A stretch of 64,000 nt of DNA from positions 5,806,501-5,870,500 of the forward strand of contig NZ_CP060404.1 of NCBI RefSeq assembly GCF_014295035.1, given 5' to 3'. The position numbers and the translations under genes were made by a program. Positions 55,509-63,609 of this stretch are shown here, piece after piece. The stretch is from Streptomyces buecherae (lineage in GTDB: Bacteria > Actinomycetota > Actinomycetes > Streptomycetales > Streptomycetaceae). Positions within the stretch are counted from its first letter, which is position 1. Every line of letters begins with the position of its first letter. The notes under the pieces were generated by a model. That model worked only from the letters and a program-made list of their open reading frames with translations, did no database searches and had not been told where the DNA came from.

Positions 55509-56930
55509 ATGCCAGCGCCGGTTTTCCACGAATACGAGCCCCCCGTCGACTGCCCGTGCGCGGGGTGTGTCGAGCGCCGCAGGACGTTGCCGAACGCGGC
55601 GCCCCCGCGCGCGGGCGGTCACCCGGCGGCCCACGGCGCGCGGCGGGCGATGGTCCTGGTGGCGGCGGCCGGCACGGTGCTCGGCACCGCGAGCCACGGG
55701 GTCGGGGCGGCCGACAGACCCGCCGGCCCGGGCGCGCCGGGCGCCCGCACGCCGGGCGCCGCGGAGCATCCCGAGGCGGCCGGGGACGCGGCGGCGGCCG
55801 ACGCGGCGACGGCCGCCGCCGGGGCGCTGGCCCTGGTGGCGGGCGATGCGCCGCAGGGCGCGCCGGGCCCGCTGTACGGCGGCGGAGAGCCCGTGCCCGG
55901 CGGCGGGCACGCCGTCACGGCCGCGTCGAGCCGCACCATCACCCGCGCCGCGATCCTCGCTCGGGCCCAGCGCTGGGTGGACCAGCGGGTGCCGTACAGC
56001 ATGGCCGGTTACGCGGCCGACGGCTATCGGCGCGACTGTTCGGGCTTCATATCCATGGCCTGGAACCTGGGCAGCAACCAGTGGACCGGCAGCCTTTCCG
56101 GCTTTGCCGTACGGATTTCCAAGAGCCAGCTCGAACCGGGGGACATGCTGCTCTTCCACAACGCCGCCAACCCCACGGCCGGTTCGCACGTGACGCTCTT
56201 CGGCGGCTGGGTCGACGCGGCGAGGACCCGCTACATCGCGTACGAGCAGACGCGCCCGCACACCGTCAGACGCTCGACGCCCTACGCCTATTGGAATAAC
56301 TCCAGCAAATACGTGGCGTACCGCTATCGCGGGGTGCGCGACGGCGGAATGCCGGGAAATCCCGGCGGCGGCGAGCACGGCACCGCCTTTCCCGGTACGC
56401 GCGCGTTCGGGCCGGGCGCGCACAACGGCCATGTGACGGAACTCGGCCGGATGTTGGTGCGGCGCGGCGCGGGAAAGTACTACGCGTCGGGACCGGGGCC
56501 GCGCTGGAGCGAGGCCGACCGGCGCGCGACGCGGGCCTTCCAACTCGCGCAGGGGTGGCGCGGCGCCGAGGCCGACGGCATTCCGGGGCCGAGCACCTGG
56601 CGCTACCTCGTCACCGGCGGGGGCCGGGACATCGGCGCCGGCTCCGGCAGCGGCTCCGGTAGCGGCTCCGGCGGTACGGGCGACCACCGGGTGCCGGCGT
56701 TCCCGGGCGCGGGGGCCTTCCGGCCGGGCCAGGCCAACGCGCACGTCGAGAAGCTCGGCCAGCGGCTGGTGCGCAAGGGGTTCGGCCGGCACTACGCGCA
56801 GGGCCCGAGCCGCCGTTGGACGGAGAGCGACCGCCGGAACGTCGAGGCGTTCCAGCGCGCCCAGGGGTGGCGCGGCGCCGACGCCAACGGCTATCCGGGC
56901 CCGGAGACCTGGCGCCGGCTGTTCGCGTGA
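55509..56930 (+). CDS. NlpC/P60-type cell-wall hydrolase with two peptidoglycan-binding domains
   Basis: The 473-residue product begins MPAPVFHEYEPPVDCPCAGCVERRR, a short segment with three cysteines before a weak hydrophobic stretch (AMVLVAAAGTVLGTA). It then has a low-complexity Ala/Gly region, the NlpC/P60-like peptidase (Cys177 in DCSGF, His227 in GSHVTLF) and two C-terminal binding repeats (FPGTRAFGPGAHNGHVTELGRMLVRRG and FPGAGAFRPGQANAHVEKLGQRLVRKG), each ending in a W-R-x-L/F segment. It would cut peptide cross-links of the wall. The start at 55509 is preceded by ggagggg. The cysteine-containing N-terminus is unusual for a secreted protein. Confidence 0.88.
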   Translation: MPAPVFHEYEPPVDCPCAGCVERRRTLPNAAPPRAGGHPAAHGARRAMVLVAAAGTVLGTASHGVGAADRPAGPGAPGARTPGAAEHPEAAGDAAAADAATAAAGALALVAGDAPQGAPGPLYGGGEPVPGGGHAVTAASSRTITRAAILARAQRWVDQRVPYSMAGYAADGYRRDCSGFISMAWNLGSNQWTGSLSGFAVRISKSQLEPGDMLLFHNAANPTAGSHVTLFGGWVDAARTRYIAYEQTRPHTVRRSTPYAYWNNSSKYVAYRYRGVRDGGMPGNPGGGEHGTAFPGTRAFGPGAHNGHVTELGRMLVRRGAGKYYASGPGPRWSEADRRATRAFQLAQGWRGAEADGIPGPSTWRYLVTGGGRDIGAGSGSGSGSGSGGTGDHRVPAFPGAGAFRPGQANAHVEKLGQRLVRKGFGRHYAQGPSRRWTESDRRNVEAFQRAQGWRGADANGYPGPETWRRLFA

Positions 56931-57295
56931 GCGCCCCGCGCGGGCCGTTCCGGCCGGCTCGGCCCTGCCCTCGGCGGGTGCGCGAGTGCCCGCCGGGCGG
57001 GTAGTCGCTGGCGTGGGTTCCGGCGCACGCCTCGCACGGGCGGCCCGCCCACCCGCGAGCCCGCGCGCCGGCTCGTCCGCGCCGGCGTGAGCAACGGCGC
57101 GACATGGGCGCGGGTACTCACGGGCAGGTGAGTGGTCCGAGCGGGAGCGGAGGACGGAGCGCGCGGCTGGGACGGAAGGGGCGGGGGAGGCGAAGCGGGC
57201 GGCCGTCCGCACCGTACGGGAGCCGGCGGCCGTACGGGCGGACGCCGGCGTGGGGCCGGTACGGGGGCTGACGGAGAGGTCTGACGGAGAGGTCT
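56931..57295. other. Intergenic region before the SPFH gene
   Basis: These 365 bases are very GC-rich and hold no credible gene. A 14-base direct repeat, ctgacggagaggt, occurs twice in tandem at 57269-57295. The second copy includes the ribosome binding site (ggagagg) of the following gene, so the ribosome binding site itself is duplicated. Confidence 0.5.
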
Positions 57296-58966
57296 ATGGA
57301 ATCAACGACGCGGACACCCGGGGCGCGCGACGCACCACCGCACGCCCACCCGGCCGGCACCACCCGGCACCCCGACCCACTCGACGGGCCGGACTCAATT
57401 GACAGGCCCGCCCCGCTCGACGGGCCGGACTCAATCGACGGGCCCGTCCCGCTCGACGGGCCCAGCGCGCTCCACGCGCCCGACGCGGCCCCGCCCTCCG
57501 ACGCGCCCCGCGAGCCCACCCCCGCGCGCGAGCCCGTCGCGACCCGGCACCCCGCCGCGACCCGGCACCCCGCCGCGGCGCACCGGCCCGACCCGGCCCA
57601 GCGCGCCGACCCGACGACCTCCCGGCCCGACTCGGCCCAGCGGCTCGACGTCAACCAACACCCCACCCAAAAGCGGCAGTTCGGCATGGTCCTGGGGGCG
57701 GACGCGGCCAAGGGGCCCGACGCGGGCGAGCCGGTGGTCGCGGGTGGACCGCTGTTGACCGGGAGACCCGGCGGCGTCGGCGATCCGTGGGGGCGGCAGG
57801 TGGTGGAGCTGGGCGCCGCGACCGGCGTGTTGCGCGAGGTGAGACGCGCGCCCGAACCGACCGTCACGGTGGGCGGAGCGGGACCCCGCACGGCGCGCGG
57901 CGCTCGCCCGACGCCGGGCGCCGCCGGCGCGCCACGGCGGATGGCGGCCGACGACGCGGAGTGGGACAGCGCCGTACGGGCGACGGCCCCCGACGCGTAC
58001 GCGGACGAGCCCCGGGAGCGGCCGGGGCCCGCGCTGCCCGGCTGGTGCGCGGTGTCGGCCGGCCTCGTCGCGCTGGCCACGGGCGGCGCGCTGCTGTGGT
58101 GGGCCGGCGCACTGCCGGCGCGCGCGGTCGAGGCGTTGGGGCTGCCCGTGCACCGGCGGTCCGGCACCCCGCCGTGGCTGTGGGCGGCGGTCGCCGTCGG
58201 GGGCGCCGTCGCCCTGCTCGCCTTCGGCGGGCTCGGCCGAGGGCGGGTGGGCAGCGCGTGGGTGCTCAGCGCGTTCGGCCGCTACCGGGGGAGCGTGCGC
58301 AGAACCGGCCTGGTGTGGATCAGCCCGCTGGTGCTGCGCCGGCGCGTGGACGTACGGCTGCGGCACTGGCGCAGCGAGCCGATGCCGGTGGTGGACGCGC
58401 GCGGCGTGGAGTTGCGGGTGGTGGTGCTCGTCGTCTGGCGGGTGCGGGACACCGCCCGGGCGGTGCTCTCGGTGGACGACCACGTCGGCTACCTGCGGGA
58501 ACAGGTCGAGGCCACGGTGGCGCGGGTGCTCTCGCGGCTGCCCGCCGACACCTACGGCGAGGCGCCGGGCGCCGGCGCCGCCGGGCAGGCGCACCCCGCC
58601 TCGGGCCCGGCCGACGGCGCGGCGCCGGCCACCTTGCGCGACGGGCAGGCGGTCGGTGACGCCCTGACCCGGGTGCTGGCGGCGCGCTGCGAACCGGTGG
58701 GCCTGACGGTGTACTCCGCCCAGCCGATCAGCCTCGCGTACGCGCCCGAGGTGGCCGCCGCCATGCAGCGCAGCCAGCTCGCCGCGATCGACGCGCGGCA
58801 CCGCGACAGCGTGCTGACGACGGTGGTGGACGCGGTGGACGACACCGTGCACCGGCTCACCACGCGCGGCCTGGTGGAACTCGACGACTACGAACGCAAG
58901 GCCCTGGTCAAGGACCTCACGGTGGCCTTCTACACGGCGCGCGGCGCGGCGCCGGAGAGCAGGTGA
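57296..58966 (+). CDS. SPFH/Band 7 domain membrane protein with long repeat-rich N-terminus
   Basis: The 556-residue product has a disordered N-terminus of about 230 residues containing 12-residue repeats (LDGPDSIDRPAP, LDGPDSIDGPVP, LDGPSALHAPDA) and TRHPAA repeats. Two membrane helices follow at about 245-265 and 285-305, then an SPFH-like domain (RRTGLVWISPLVLRRRVDVRLRHWRSEPMPVVDARGVELRVVVLVVWRVRDTARAVLSVDD) and a C-terminal helical part (LAARCEPVGLTVYSAQPISLAYAPEVAAAMQRSQLAAIDARH). SPFH proteins organise membrane microdomains. The start follows ggagagg. Its stop overlaps the next gene (GTGA), so the two are translationally coupled. Confidence 0.86.
   Translation: MESTTRTPGARDAPPHAHPAGTTRHPDPLDGPDSIDRPAPLDGPDSIDGPVPLDGPSALHAPDAAPPSDAPREPTPAREPVATRHPAATRHPAAAHRPDPAQRADPTTSRPDSAQRLDVNQHPTQKRQFGMVLGADAAKGPDAGEPVVAGGPLLTGRPGGVGDPWGRQVVELGAATGVLREVRRAPEPTVTVGGAGPRTARGARPTPGAAGAPRRMAADDAEWDSAVRATAPDAYADEPRERPGPALPGWCAVSAGLVALATGGALLWWAGALPARAVEALGLPVHRRSGTPPWLWAAVAVGGAVALLAFGGLGRGRVGSAWVLSAFGRYRGSVRRTGLVWISPLVLRRRVDVRLRHWRSEPMPVVDARGVELRVVVLVVWRVRDTARAVLSVDDHVGYLREQVEATVARVLSRLPADTYGEAPGAGAAGQAHPASGPADGAAPATLRDGQAVGDALTRVLAARCEPVGLTVYSAQPISLAYAPEVAAAMQRSQLAAIDARHRDSVLTTVVDAVDDTVHRLTTRGLVELDDYERKALVKDLTVAFYTARGAAPESR
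57380..57465 (+). repeat. 36-bp tandem repeats inside the SPFH gene
   Basis: Three units start at 57380, 57416 and 57452 with ctcgacgggccggactcaat or a variant. Each codes for 12 residues of the disordered N-terminus. The third unit is degenerate. Confidence 0.8.
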
Positions 58967-60489
58967 CAGGGATGCCCGGCAGGGAAGGGGAGACGGCGGT
59001 GACGGGTGTGACCGAAGCAGGTACGAAGCCCACGGCGGCGACCACGATCACGGGCGCGGGGGCGGGCGCGGCCACGGGCACCCCCGCCCCCGCGCCCGCG
59101 CCGGCGGTCACGCCCACGGCCGCTGGGCCCTCGGGCGAGCGGTGGGCGACGGCGCCGGGCGTGCCGCCCCAGCCGCGCGAGGGGTCGCGGGCGTGCGAGG
59201 CGTCGCAACCGTACGGGGAGCCGGCCGGCTCCCCGGCGCGGCCGGGCGGCGGCGCGGGGCCGGTCTCGTCGGCCGGGCTCGGGGAGCGCCTGGCGCACGG
59301 CTTCCTGCCGGAACGGCCGCCGGTCCGGGCCATGATCGGCACCTGGGTCCGGTTGGACGAGCTGGCCTCGTCGGTCGCCCTCGCGCCCTCGCGGGACGCC
59401 GCCCGCGAACTGGTCGAGCGCGCGGAGCGGGCCGGTGAACTGGCCGCGCTGCGCGCCCGCGTGACCCGGCTGACGCACCGGCACGCGGAGGCGGCGGCGA
59501 TGCGCGTCGCCGTGCTGGCCGCGGCTTGCGACTGGGCGCACCTGGCCCCGACGAGCGCGGAGCCGGCGGAGGGGGCCGGCGAGGGCCTGGCCGACCTGTG
59601 GGAGGCGCTCGGGCACCGGCTCGACCAGCCGCACTTCGTGGCGCTGCCCGCGCTCGCCCTGCACAACTGGGCCACCGCCCGCAAGCCGCGCCGCCACATG
59701 CCGATCGACCAACTGGTGCGCGCGGAGGCCCTGGTGCCGGTGGTGCGCTGGACGCCGGCCGACGAGCCACTGGGCCGGCTGGACCGGTTCCTGCTGGCCA
59801 CCACCCGGCTTGAGGCGCACGGCGTGTGGCTGTTCCGGCTCGCCGACGCGCTGGCCCACACGCTCGCCACCCAGGGCCCGGACGCGCCCGCTACGGCCAC
59901 CGCCCTGCGCCGGCTGGCCCGGGTGCTGCACGCGCTGCGGGCCCAACTGCTGGCCGAGCAGCGGGCGGTGGCGGAGGCGCCGGCCAGCGAGCAGCAGCGT
60001 ACGGTCATCGCCGCGCTCGCCCGCGCGGCGGCCTCGCCCGGCGAGCACGCCGGCCGGGCGCGCCCCCACTCCCCGCGCCTGGTGGGCCCGCGCCCGCCGG
60101 GCCCGCGCTCGGCCGACCCGCGCCCGGTGGGCCCGCGGGCCGCGCGCGACGGGGGAGGGGCGGTGGGGCGGGGCGCCGCGCACCTGCCGGCCACCCTCGA
60201 ACCGCCCGTGCTCCAGGCGGCGGAGGCCGCGCTCGGCACGGGGGCGCGCACGGGCGAGGCGAGCCGGCAGGCGGTGCGCCGGCACCTGCCCGCCACCCAA
60301 CGCGCCTGGCTGATCGCGCTGGAGCGGCAGTGCGCCCCCGTCCGCGGCCTGGCCCCGCGCGGCGGCCCGGTCTCGGCGGCGTACCACGAGGCCCGTACCT
60401 CCCTCATCGCCCTGCGCCACAGCTACGCCCACCTGCTGCACACGGCCCAGTCCCCGTCCCCCGAGACCGGGGAACGGCAGGTCGCCTGA
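58963..60489 (+). CDS. Protein of unknown function coupled to the SPFH protein
   Basis: The 508-residue product has a disordered N-terminus (about 110 residues of Thr/Pro/Ala) and then an all-helical region with features such as ERLAHGFLPERPPVRAMIGTWVRLDELAS, LWEALGHRLDQPHFVALPALALHNWA, TRLEAHGVWLFRLADALAHTLA and, at the end, YHEARTSLIALRHSYAHLLHTAQ. There is no signal peptide or membrane helix. I do not recognise a family. The GTG start overlaps the SPFH stop by four bases, so it is probably a cytoplasmic partner of that membrane protein. An ATG at 58972 is an alternative start. Confidence 0.78.
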   Translation: MTGMPGREGETAVTGVTEAGTKPTAATTITGAGAGAATGTPAPAPAPAVTPTAAGPSGERWATAPGVPPQPREGSRACEASQPYGEPAGSPARPGGGAGPVSSAGLGERLAHGFLPERPPVRAMIGTWVRLDELASSVALAPSRDAARELVERAERAGELAALRARVTRLTHRHAEAAAMRVAVLAAACDWAHLAPTSAEPAEGAGEGLADLWEALGHRLDQPHFVALPALALHNWATARKPRRHMPIDQLVRAEALVPVVRWTPADEPLGRLDRFLLATTRLEAHGVWLFRLADALAHTLATQGPDAPATATALRRLARVLHALRAQLLAEQRAVAEAPASEQQRTVIAALARAAASPGEHAGRARPHSPRLVGPRPPGPRSADPRPVGPRAARDGGGAVGRGAAHLPATLEPPVLQAAEAALGTGARTGEASRQAVRRHLPATQRAWLIALERQCAPVRGLAPRGGPVSAAYHEARTSLIALRHSYAHLLHTAQSPSPETGERQVA

Positions 60490-60641
60490 GCCGCCGGCGC
60501 GCCCGGCGCGGCGCGGGCGTACGAAGGAGGCGGGGCGCGCCACGGCGTACGGGCGCGGCGGGCCGGGCACGGCGTACGGGACGCGGCGCGTGGGTGGGGT
60601 GGGTGGGGCGTGGCGGCGTCGAGAGCCTAGCGTGCCGTGGC

Positions 60642-61493
60642 ATGGCTGACCTCCCCGTACCCGAGAACCCCGCACGCCCGGACCTCGCCGCAGGCCCGGA
60701 CCTCTCCGCAGGCCCGCAGGGCCCCCTGCCCCCGGAGCGCCCCGAGCCTCCGGGGCACGGGGCCGCCCGCCCGGGGCGCGCCGCGCCGCCGTTGGACCTC
60801 GCCGCGCTCGCCGCCGAGGCATGGTCGCTCGTCGCCGACGACGCGGTGCGGCGCGCCGCGCCCGACGGGGCGACGGACACGGTCCCGCCGCGGCGGCTGT
60901 TGGGGATCGCCGGCGCGCCGGGGGCCGGGAAGTCGACGTTGGCCCGGGCCCTGGTCGCCGCCGTGCGGGAGCGGCACGGCGCGGGCAGCGCCGCGTACCT
61001 GCCGTTGGACGGGTTCCACCTCTCCAACGCGCAGTTGCGCCGGCTCAACCTGACCGACCGCAAGGGCTCGGAGCCCAGCTTCGACGTCTGGGGGTACGCC
61101 GCACTCCTGGACCGGGTGCGACGGGAGGGGCGGCACGACATCTACGTACCCGACTACGACCGGACGCTGCACGAGCCGGTGGCGGCCCGGCACCTGGTGC
61201 CCCCGTCGGCCCGACTGGTGATCACCGAGGGGAACTACCTCGCGTGCGACGCCCCGGGATGGCGCGCCGCGCGCGCGTCGCTGGCCGAGGTCTGGTACCT
61301 GGAGACGGCGGACGCGGTACGCGAACACCGTTTGGTGAAGCGGCAGTTGGCGGGCGGCCGGGATGACGAGCGGGCCCGTGCCTGGGTGGCGGGCAACGAC
61401 CAACCGAATGGTGAACAGGTCAAGGAATCGAGGCGGCGCTGCGACCGCGTTCTGGTTCCACTTGATATGGACATGTTCAGTTGGCAGGACTAG
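60642..61493 (+). CDS. P-loop nucleoside/nucleotide kinase family protein
   Basis: This 283-residue protein has a proline-rich N-terminus of about 50 residues and a P-loop kinase domain: Walker A GIAGAPGAGKSTLARAL near residue 90, YLPLDGFHLSNAQL, PDYDRTLHEPV, VITEGNYLAC (Walker-B-like) and a lid with VKRQLAGGRDDERARAWV. It resembles uridine kinase/pantothenate kinase-like proteins annotated as nucleoside/nucleotide kinases. The substrate is unknown. A tagcgt hexamer ends 8 bases before the ATG and no ribosome binding site is seen, which suggests a leaderless message. The LPMO operator follows 8 bases after its stop. Confidence 0.9.
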   Translation: MADLPVPENPARPDLAAGPDLSAGPQGPLPPERPEPPGHGAARPGRAAPPLDLAALAAEAWSLVADDAVRRAAPDGATDTVPPRRLLGIAGAPGAGKSTLARALVAAVRERHGAGSAAYLPLDGFHLSNAQLRRLNLTDRKGSEPSFDVWGYAALLDRVRREGRHDIYVPDYDRTLHEPVAARHLVPPSARLVITEGNYLACDAPGWRAARASLAEVWYLETADAVREHRLVKRQLAGGRDDERARAWVAGNDQPNGEQVKESRRRCDRVLVPLDMDMFSWQD

Positions 61494-61500
61494 TCTCGAA

Positions 61501-61516
61501 CTTGGTCTAGACCGCC
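61501..61516. promoter_or_regulatory. DasR-responsive element upstream of the LPMO gene
   Basis: CTTGGTCTAGACCGCC contains the perfect core TGGTCTAGACC of the DasR consensus. It lies 108 bases upstream of the LPMO start. DasR sites upstream of chitinolytic genes are known in Streptomyces. Confidence 0.85.
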
Positions 61517-61623
61517 CCCACCCCCTACGCGCACCAGCCTCAGCACCCACCCCCCGCGCACCACTTCACGCACGCCAGAACCGCCTCCACACGCACTCCC
61601 CACACGCTTGTCAGGAGCCAAGC

Positions 61624-62214
61624 ATGCGTAAGAAGATCAGTGCGGCCCTTCTCGGGCTCGGCATCGCGGGATCGTCCGTCTTGATGACCGGTGGCACCGC
61701 CACCAGCCACGGCTACAGCGACAACCCCCCGAGCCGGCAAATCCTGTGCGCCCAGGGCAAGGTCAAGAACTGCGGCGACATCCAGTGGGAGCCACAGAGC
61801 GTCGAGGGCCCGAAGGGCTTCCCCACGCGCGGCCCCGCCGACGGCAAGATCTGCGCCGGCGGCGACGGTCGATGGGCCCCGCTCGACGACCCCCGCGGCG
61901 GCAAGTGGCCCGCCACCAAGCTCTCCTCCGGGCAGAGCATCAACCTCACCTGGCGGATTCCGGTGCCGCACTCCACCACCGACTTCCGCTACTACCTCAC
62001 CAAGGACGGCTTCGACCCGACCAAGCCGGTCACCCGGGCCAGCCTGGACCTGACGCCGTTCCACACCGTCCCTTACAAGGGCAAGCAGCCCTCGCCCAGC
62101 ACGAGCCACCCGGCCACCCTGCCGCAGCGCAGCGGCAAGCACGTGCTCGTGGCCGTCTGGACGATCAACGACACGGGCAACGCGTTCTACGCCTGCTCGG
62201 ACGTCGAGTTCTAG
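61624..62214 (+). CDS. Lytic polysaccharide monooxygenase, AA10 family (chitin-active type)
   Basis: The 196-residue product has a signal peptide (residues 1-28, ending TATS) so that the mature protein begins with His29 (HGYSDNPPSRQ). This N-terminal His and His162 form the copper histidine brace; Phe188 in FYACSDVEF is the usual axial residue. Cysteines at 42, 50, 78 and 191 can form disulfides. Single-domain AA10 enzymes of this size, such as CHB1-type proteins, oxidatively break crystalline chitin. The dre site links it to N-acetylglucosamine uptake by nagE/nagF. No carbohydrate-binding module is attached. Confidence 0.95.
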   Translation: MRKKISAALLGLGIAGSSVLMTGGTATSHGYSDNPPSRQILCAQGKVKNCGDIQWEPQSVEGPKGFPTRGPADGKICAGGDGRWAPLDDPRGGKWPATKLSSGQSINLTWRIPVPHSTTDFRYYLTKDGFDPTKPVTRASLDLTPFHTVPYKGKQPSPSTSHPATLPQRSGKHVLVAVWTINDTGNAFYACSDVEF

Positions 62215-62499
62215 ACCCGCGCCAGCGCCGCCGGCCCCCGGCGACCCCTGTCCGTCCGGGACGGCGACGCTGACCGGCCACGACGGCGAACCCGCCGCCG
62301 CGACGACGGTCTTCGCCCGCGCCACCGTTCACCCGGGCGGCACGGAGCAGCCCCACGCTGCCCCGTGTCGCCCGCACGCGCCTGTGCCCGCCCCCGTGGG
62401 AGCGCGCCACGGCCCGCCGCCCGAGGGCACGCTCGGCGCACGCCGGCCGGCCCGGGACGAGGGCGCGCTCTCCGCCTGAGTCGGCCGGGCGCACACACG

Positions 62500-62535
62500 A
62501 CAGCGGGCCCCCGGAGAACTCCGGGGGCCCGCTGT
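62500..62535. terminator. Strong hairpin downstream of tRNA-Lys copy 2
   Basis: Perfect 17-base arms (acagcgggcccccggag / ctccgggggcccgctgt) flank a 2-base loop. It lies about 19 bases past the tRNA 3' end on the minus strand and also downstream of the LPMO gene. Confidence 0.88.
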
Positions 62536-62553
62536 CTGATGCGTCATACGAAG

Positions 62554-62627
62554 TGCGCCGCCAGGGACTCGAACCCCGGACCCGCTGATTAAGAGTCAGC
62601 TGCTCTAACCAACTGAGCTAGCGGCGC
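62554..62627 (-). tRNA. tRNA-Lys (anticodon CUU), copy 2
   Basis: The 74-base sequence is identical to the copy at 54931-55004, in the same orientation 7.6 kb away, with the same anticodon loop CTCTTAA. Its upstream flank (minus strand) gggtaagatggacttcgtca matches the promoter region of copy 1 in part. Confidence 0.96.
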
Positions 62628-62847
62628 GCGTTGACGAAGTCCATCTTACCCGCCCGTCGGGGGTGCTCAGAACCACCGCCCGACCCGCCCCCACCGCCAT
62701 GACCTGCCCCGCTCGCCCGCCGCTGGCCGCCCGGCGCCCGCTCGCCCGCGGCGAGCCGCGCCCGGCCGCCGCGAGCCGGCAGACCGCCCGGCCGCCGCGA
62801 TCCGCCGTGCCGGCGAGGCACCGCCAGGGCGCTCGTGATCAGTACAG

Positions 62848-63609
62848 CTAGAGCGTGAGCGACAGCAGCACGGGCGCGGCCTCGCGGTTCAGCGCGTACG
62901 CCGCCTGTCGGAGTCGGTGCGCGTGCTCCACCGGCAGCGACAGGGCCAGGCAGCCGACCGCGCGGCCGGCCGTGATCGGCACGGCGGCGCAGACGGTGCC
63001 CACCGCGTACTCCTGGAGGTCGAGCACGGGCACCGTCGCGGGCTGGCTGTCCAGGCGGCTGAAGAGCACCCGCTCGCTGGTGGTCGTGCGCGAGGTGAGC
63101 CGCACGATCTTGTGTCGCGACAGGTGCTCGCGGCGCTCGTTGTAGTCGAGCTGGGTGAGCAGGCACTTGCCGACCGCGCTCGCGTGGGCGGCGACTCTGA
63201 AGTCGACCCACTCGTTGACTCTCGGCGCGTTCGGGCCGTCCGCGTACTGGGTGATCTTCACCTCGCCGTCGATGTACCGGCTGATGTAGACCGCCGCGCC
63301 GACCGTGTCGCGCAGCACGGTGAGCGTGCGCTGGAGCTTGGCGTGCAGGGCCTGCTGGCGGTTGGCGCCGCTGCCGCCGAGGACGAGCAGCGCCTCCCCG
63401 CTGACGTAGGCCCCGTCGCTCGTCTGTTCCACGTACCCCTCGCGGCGCAGCATGGCCAGGAGTTCGGCGAGCTGGGCGCTGGAGGCGTCGATGCGACGGG
63501 CGATCTCGACGTCGGTGACGCCACCTGTGTGCTTGGAGACCATCTCCAGCACTCGGAGGGCATGCCGTACCGAGTGCTGTGGGGCGGTCGGCTCGGGCTT
63601 CGGCGCCAC
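62848..63609 (-). CDS. IclR family transcriptional regulator
   Basis: The 253-residue regulator has an N-terminal winged helix (ALRVLEMVSKHTGGVTDVEIARRIDASSAQLAELLAMLRREGYVEQ, residues 17-65) and the IclR effector domain (VGAAVYISRYIDGEVKITQYADGP, FRVAAHASAVGKCLLTQL, VCAAVPITAGRAVGCLALSLPVE). It starts at GTG 63609 after aggggg. The ligand is unknown; family members sense aromatic acids, glyoxylate or sugars. No target operon is evident in the window, as the upstream neighbour lies past the right edge. Confidence 0.92.
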   Translation of the reverse strand: MAPKPEPTAPQHSVRHALRVLEMVSKHTGGVTDVEIARRIDASSAQLAELLAMLRREGYVEQTSDGAYVSGEALLVLGGSGANRQQALHAKLQRTLTVLRDTVGAAVYISRYIDGEVKITQYADGPNAPRVNEWVDFRVAAHASAVGKCLLTQLDYNERREHLSRHKIVRLTSRTTTSERVLFSRLDSQPATVPVLDLQEYAVGTVCAAVPITAGRAVGCLALSLPVEHAHRLRQAAYALNREAAPVLLSLTL

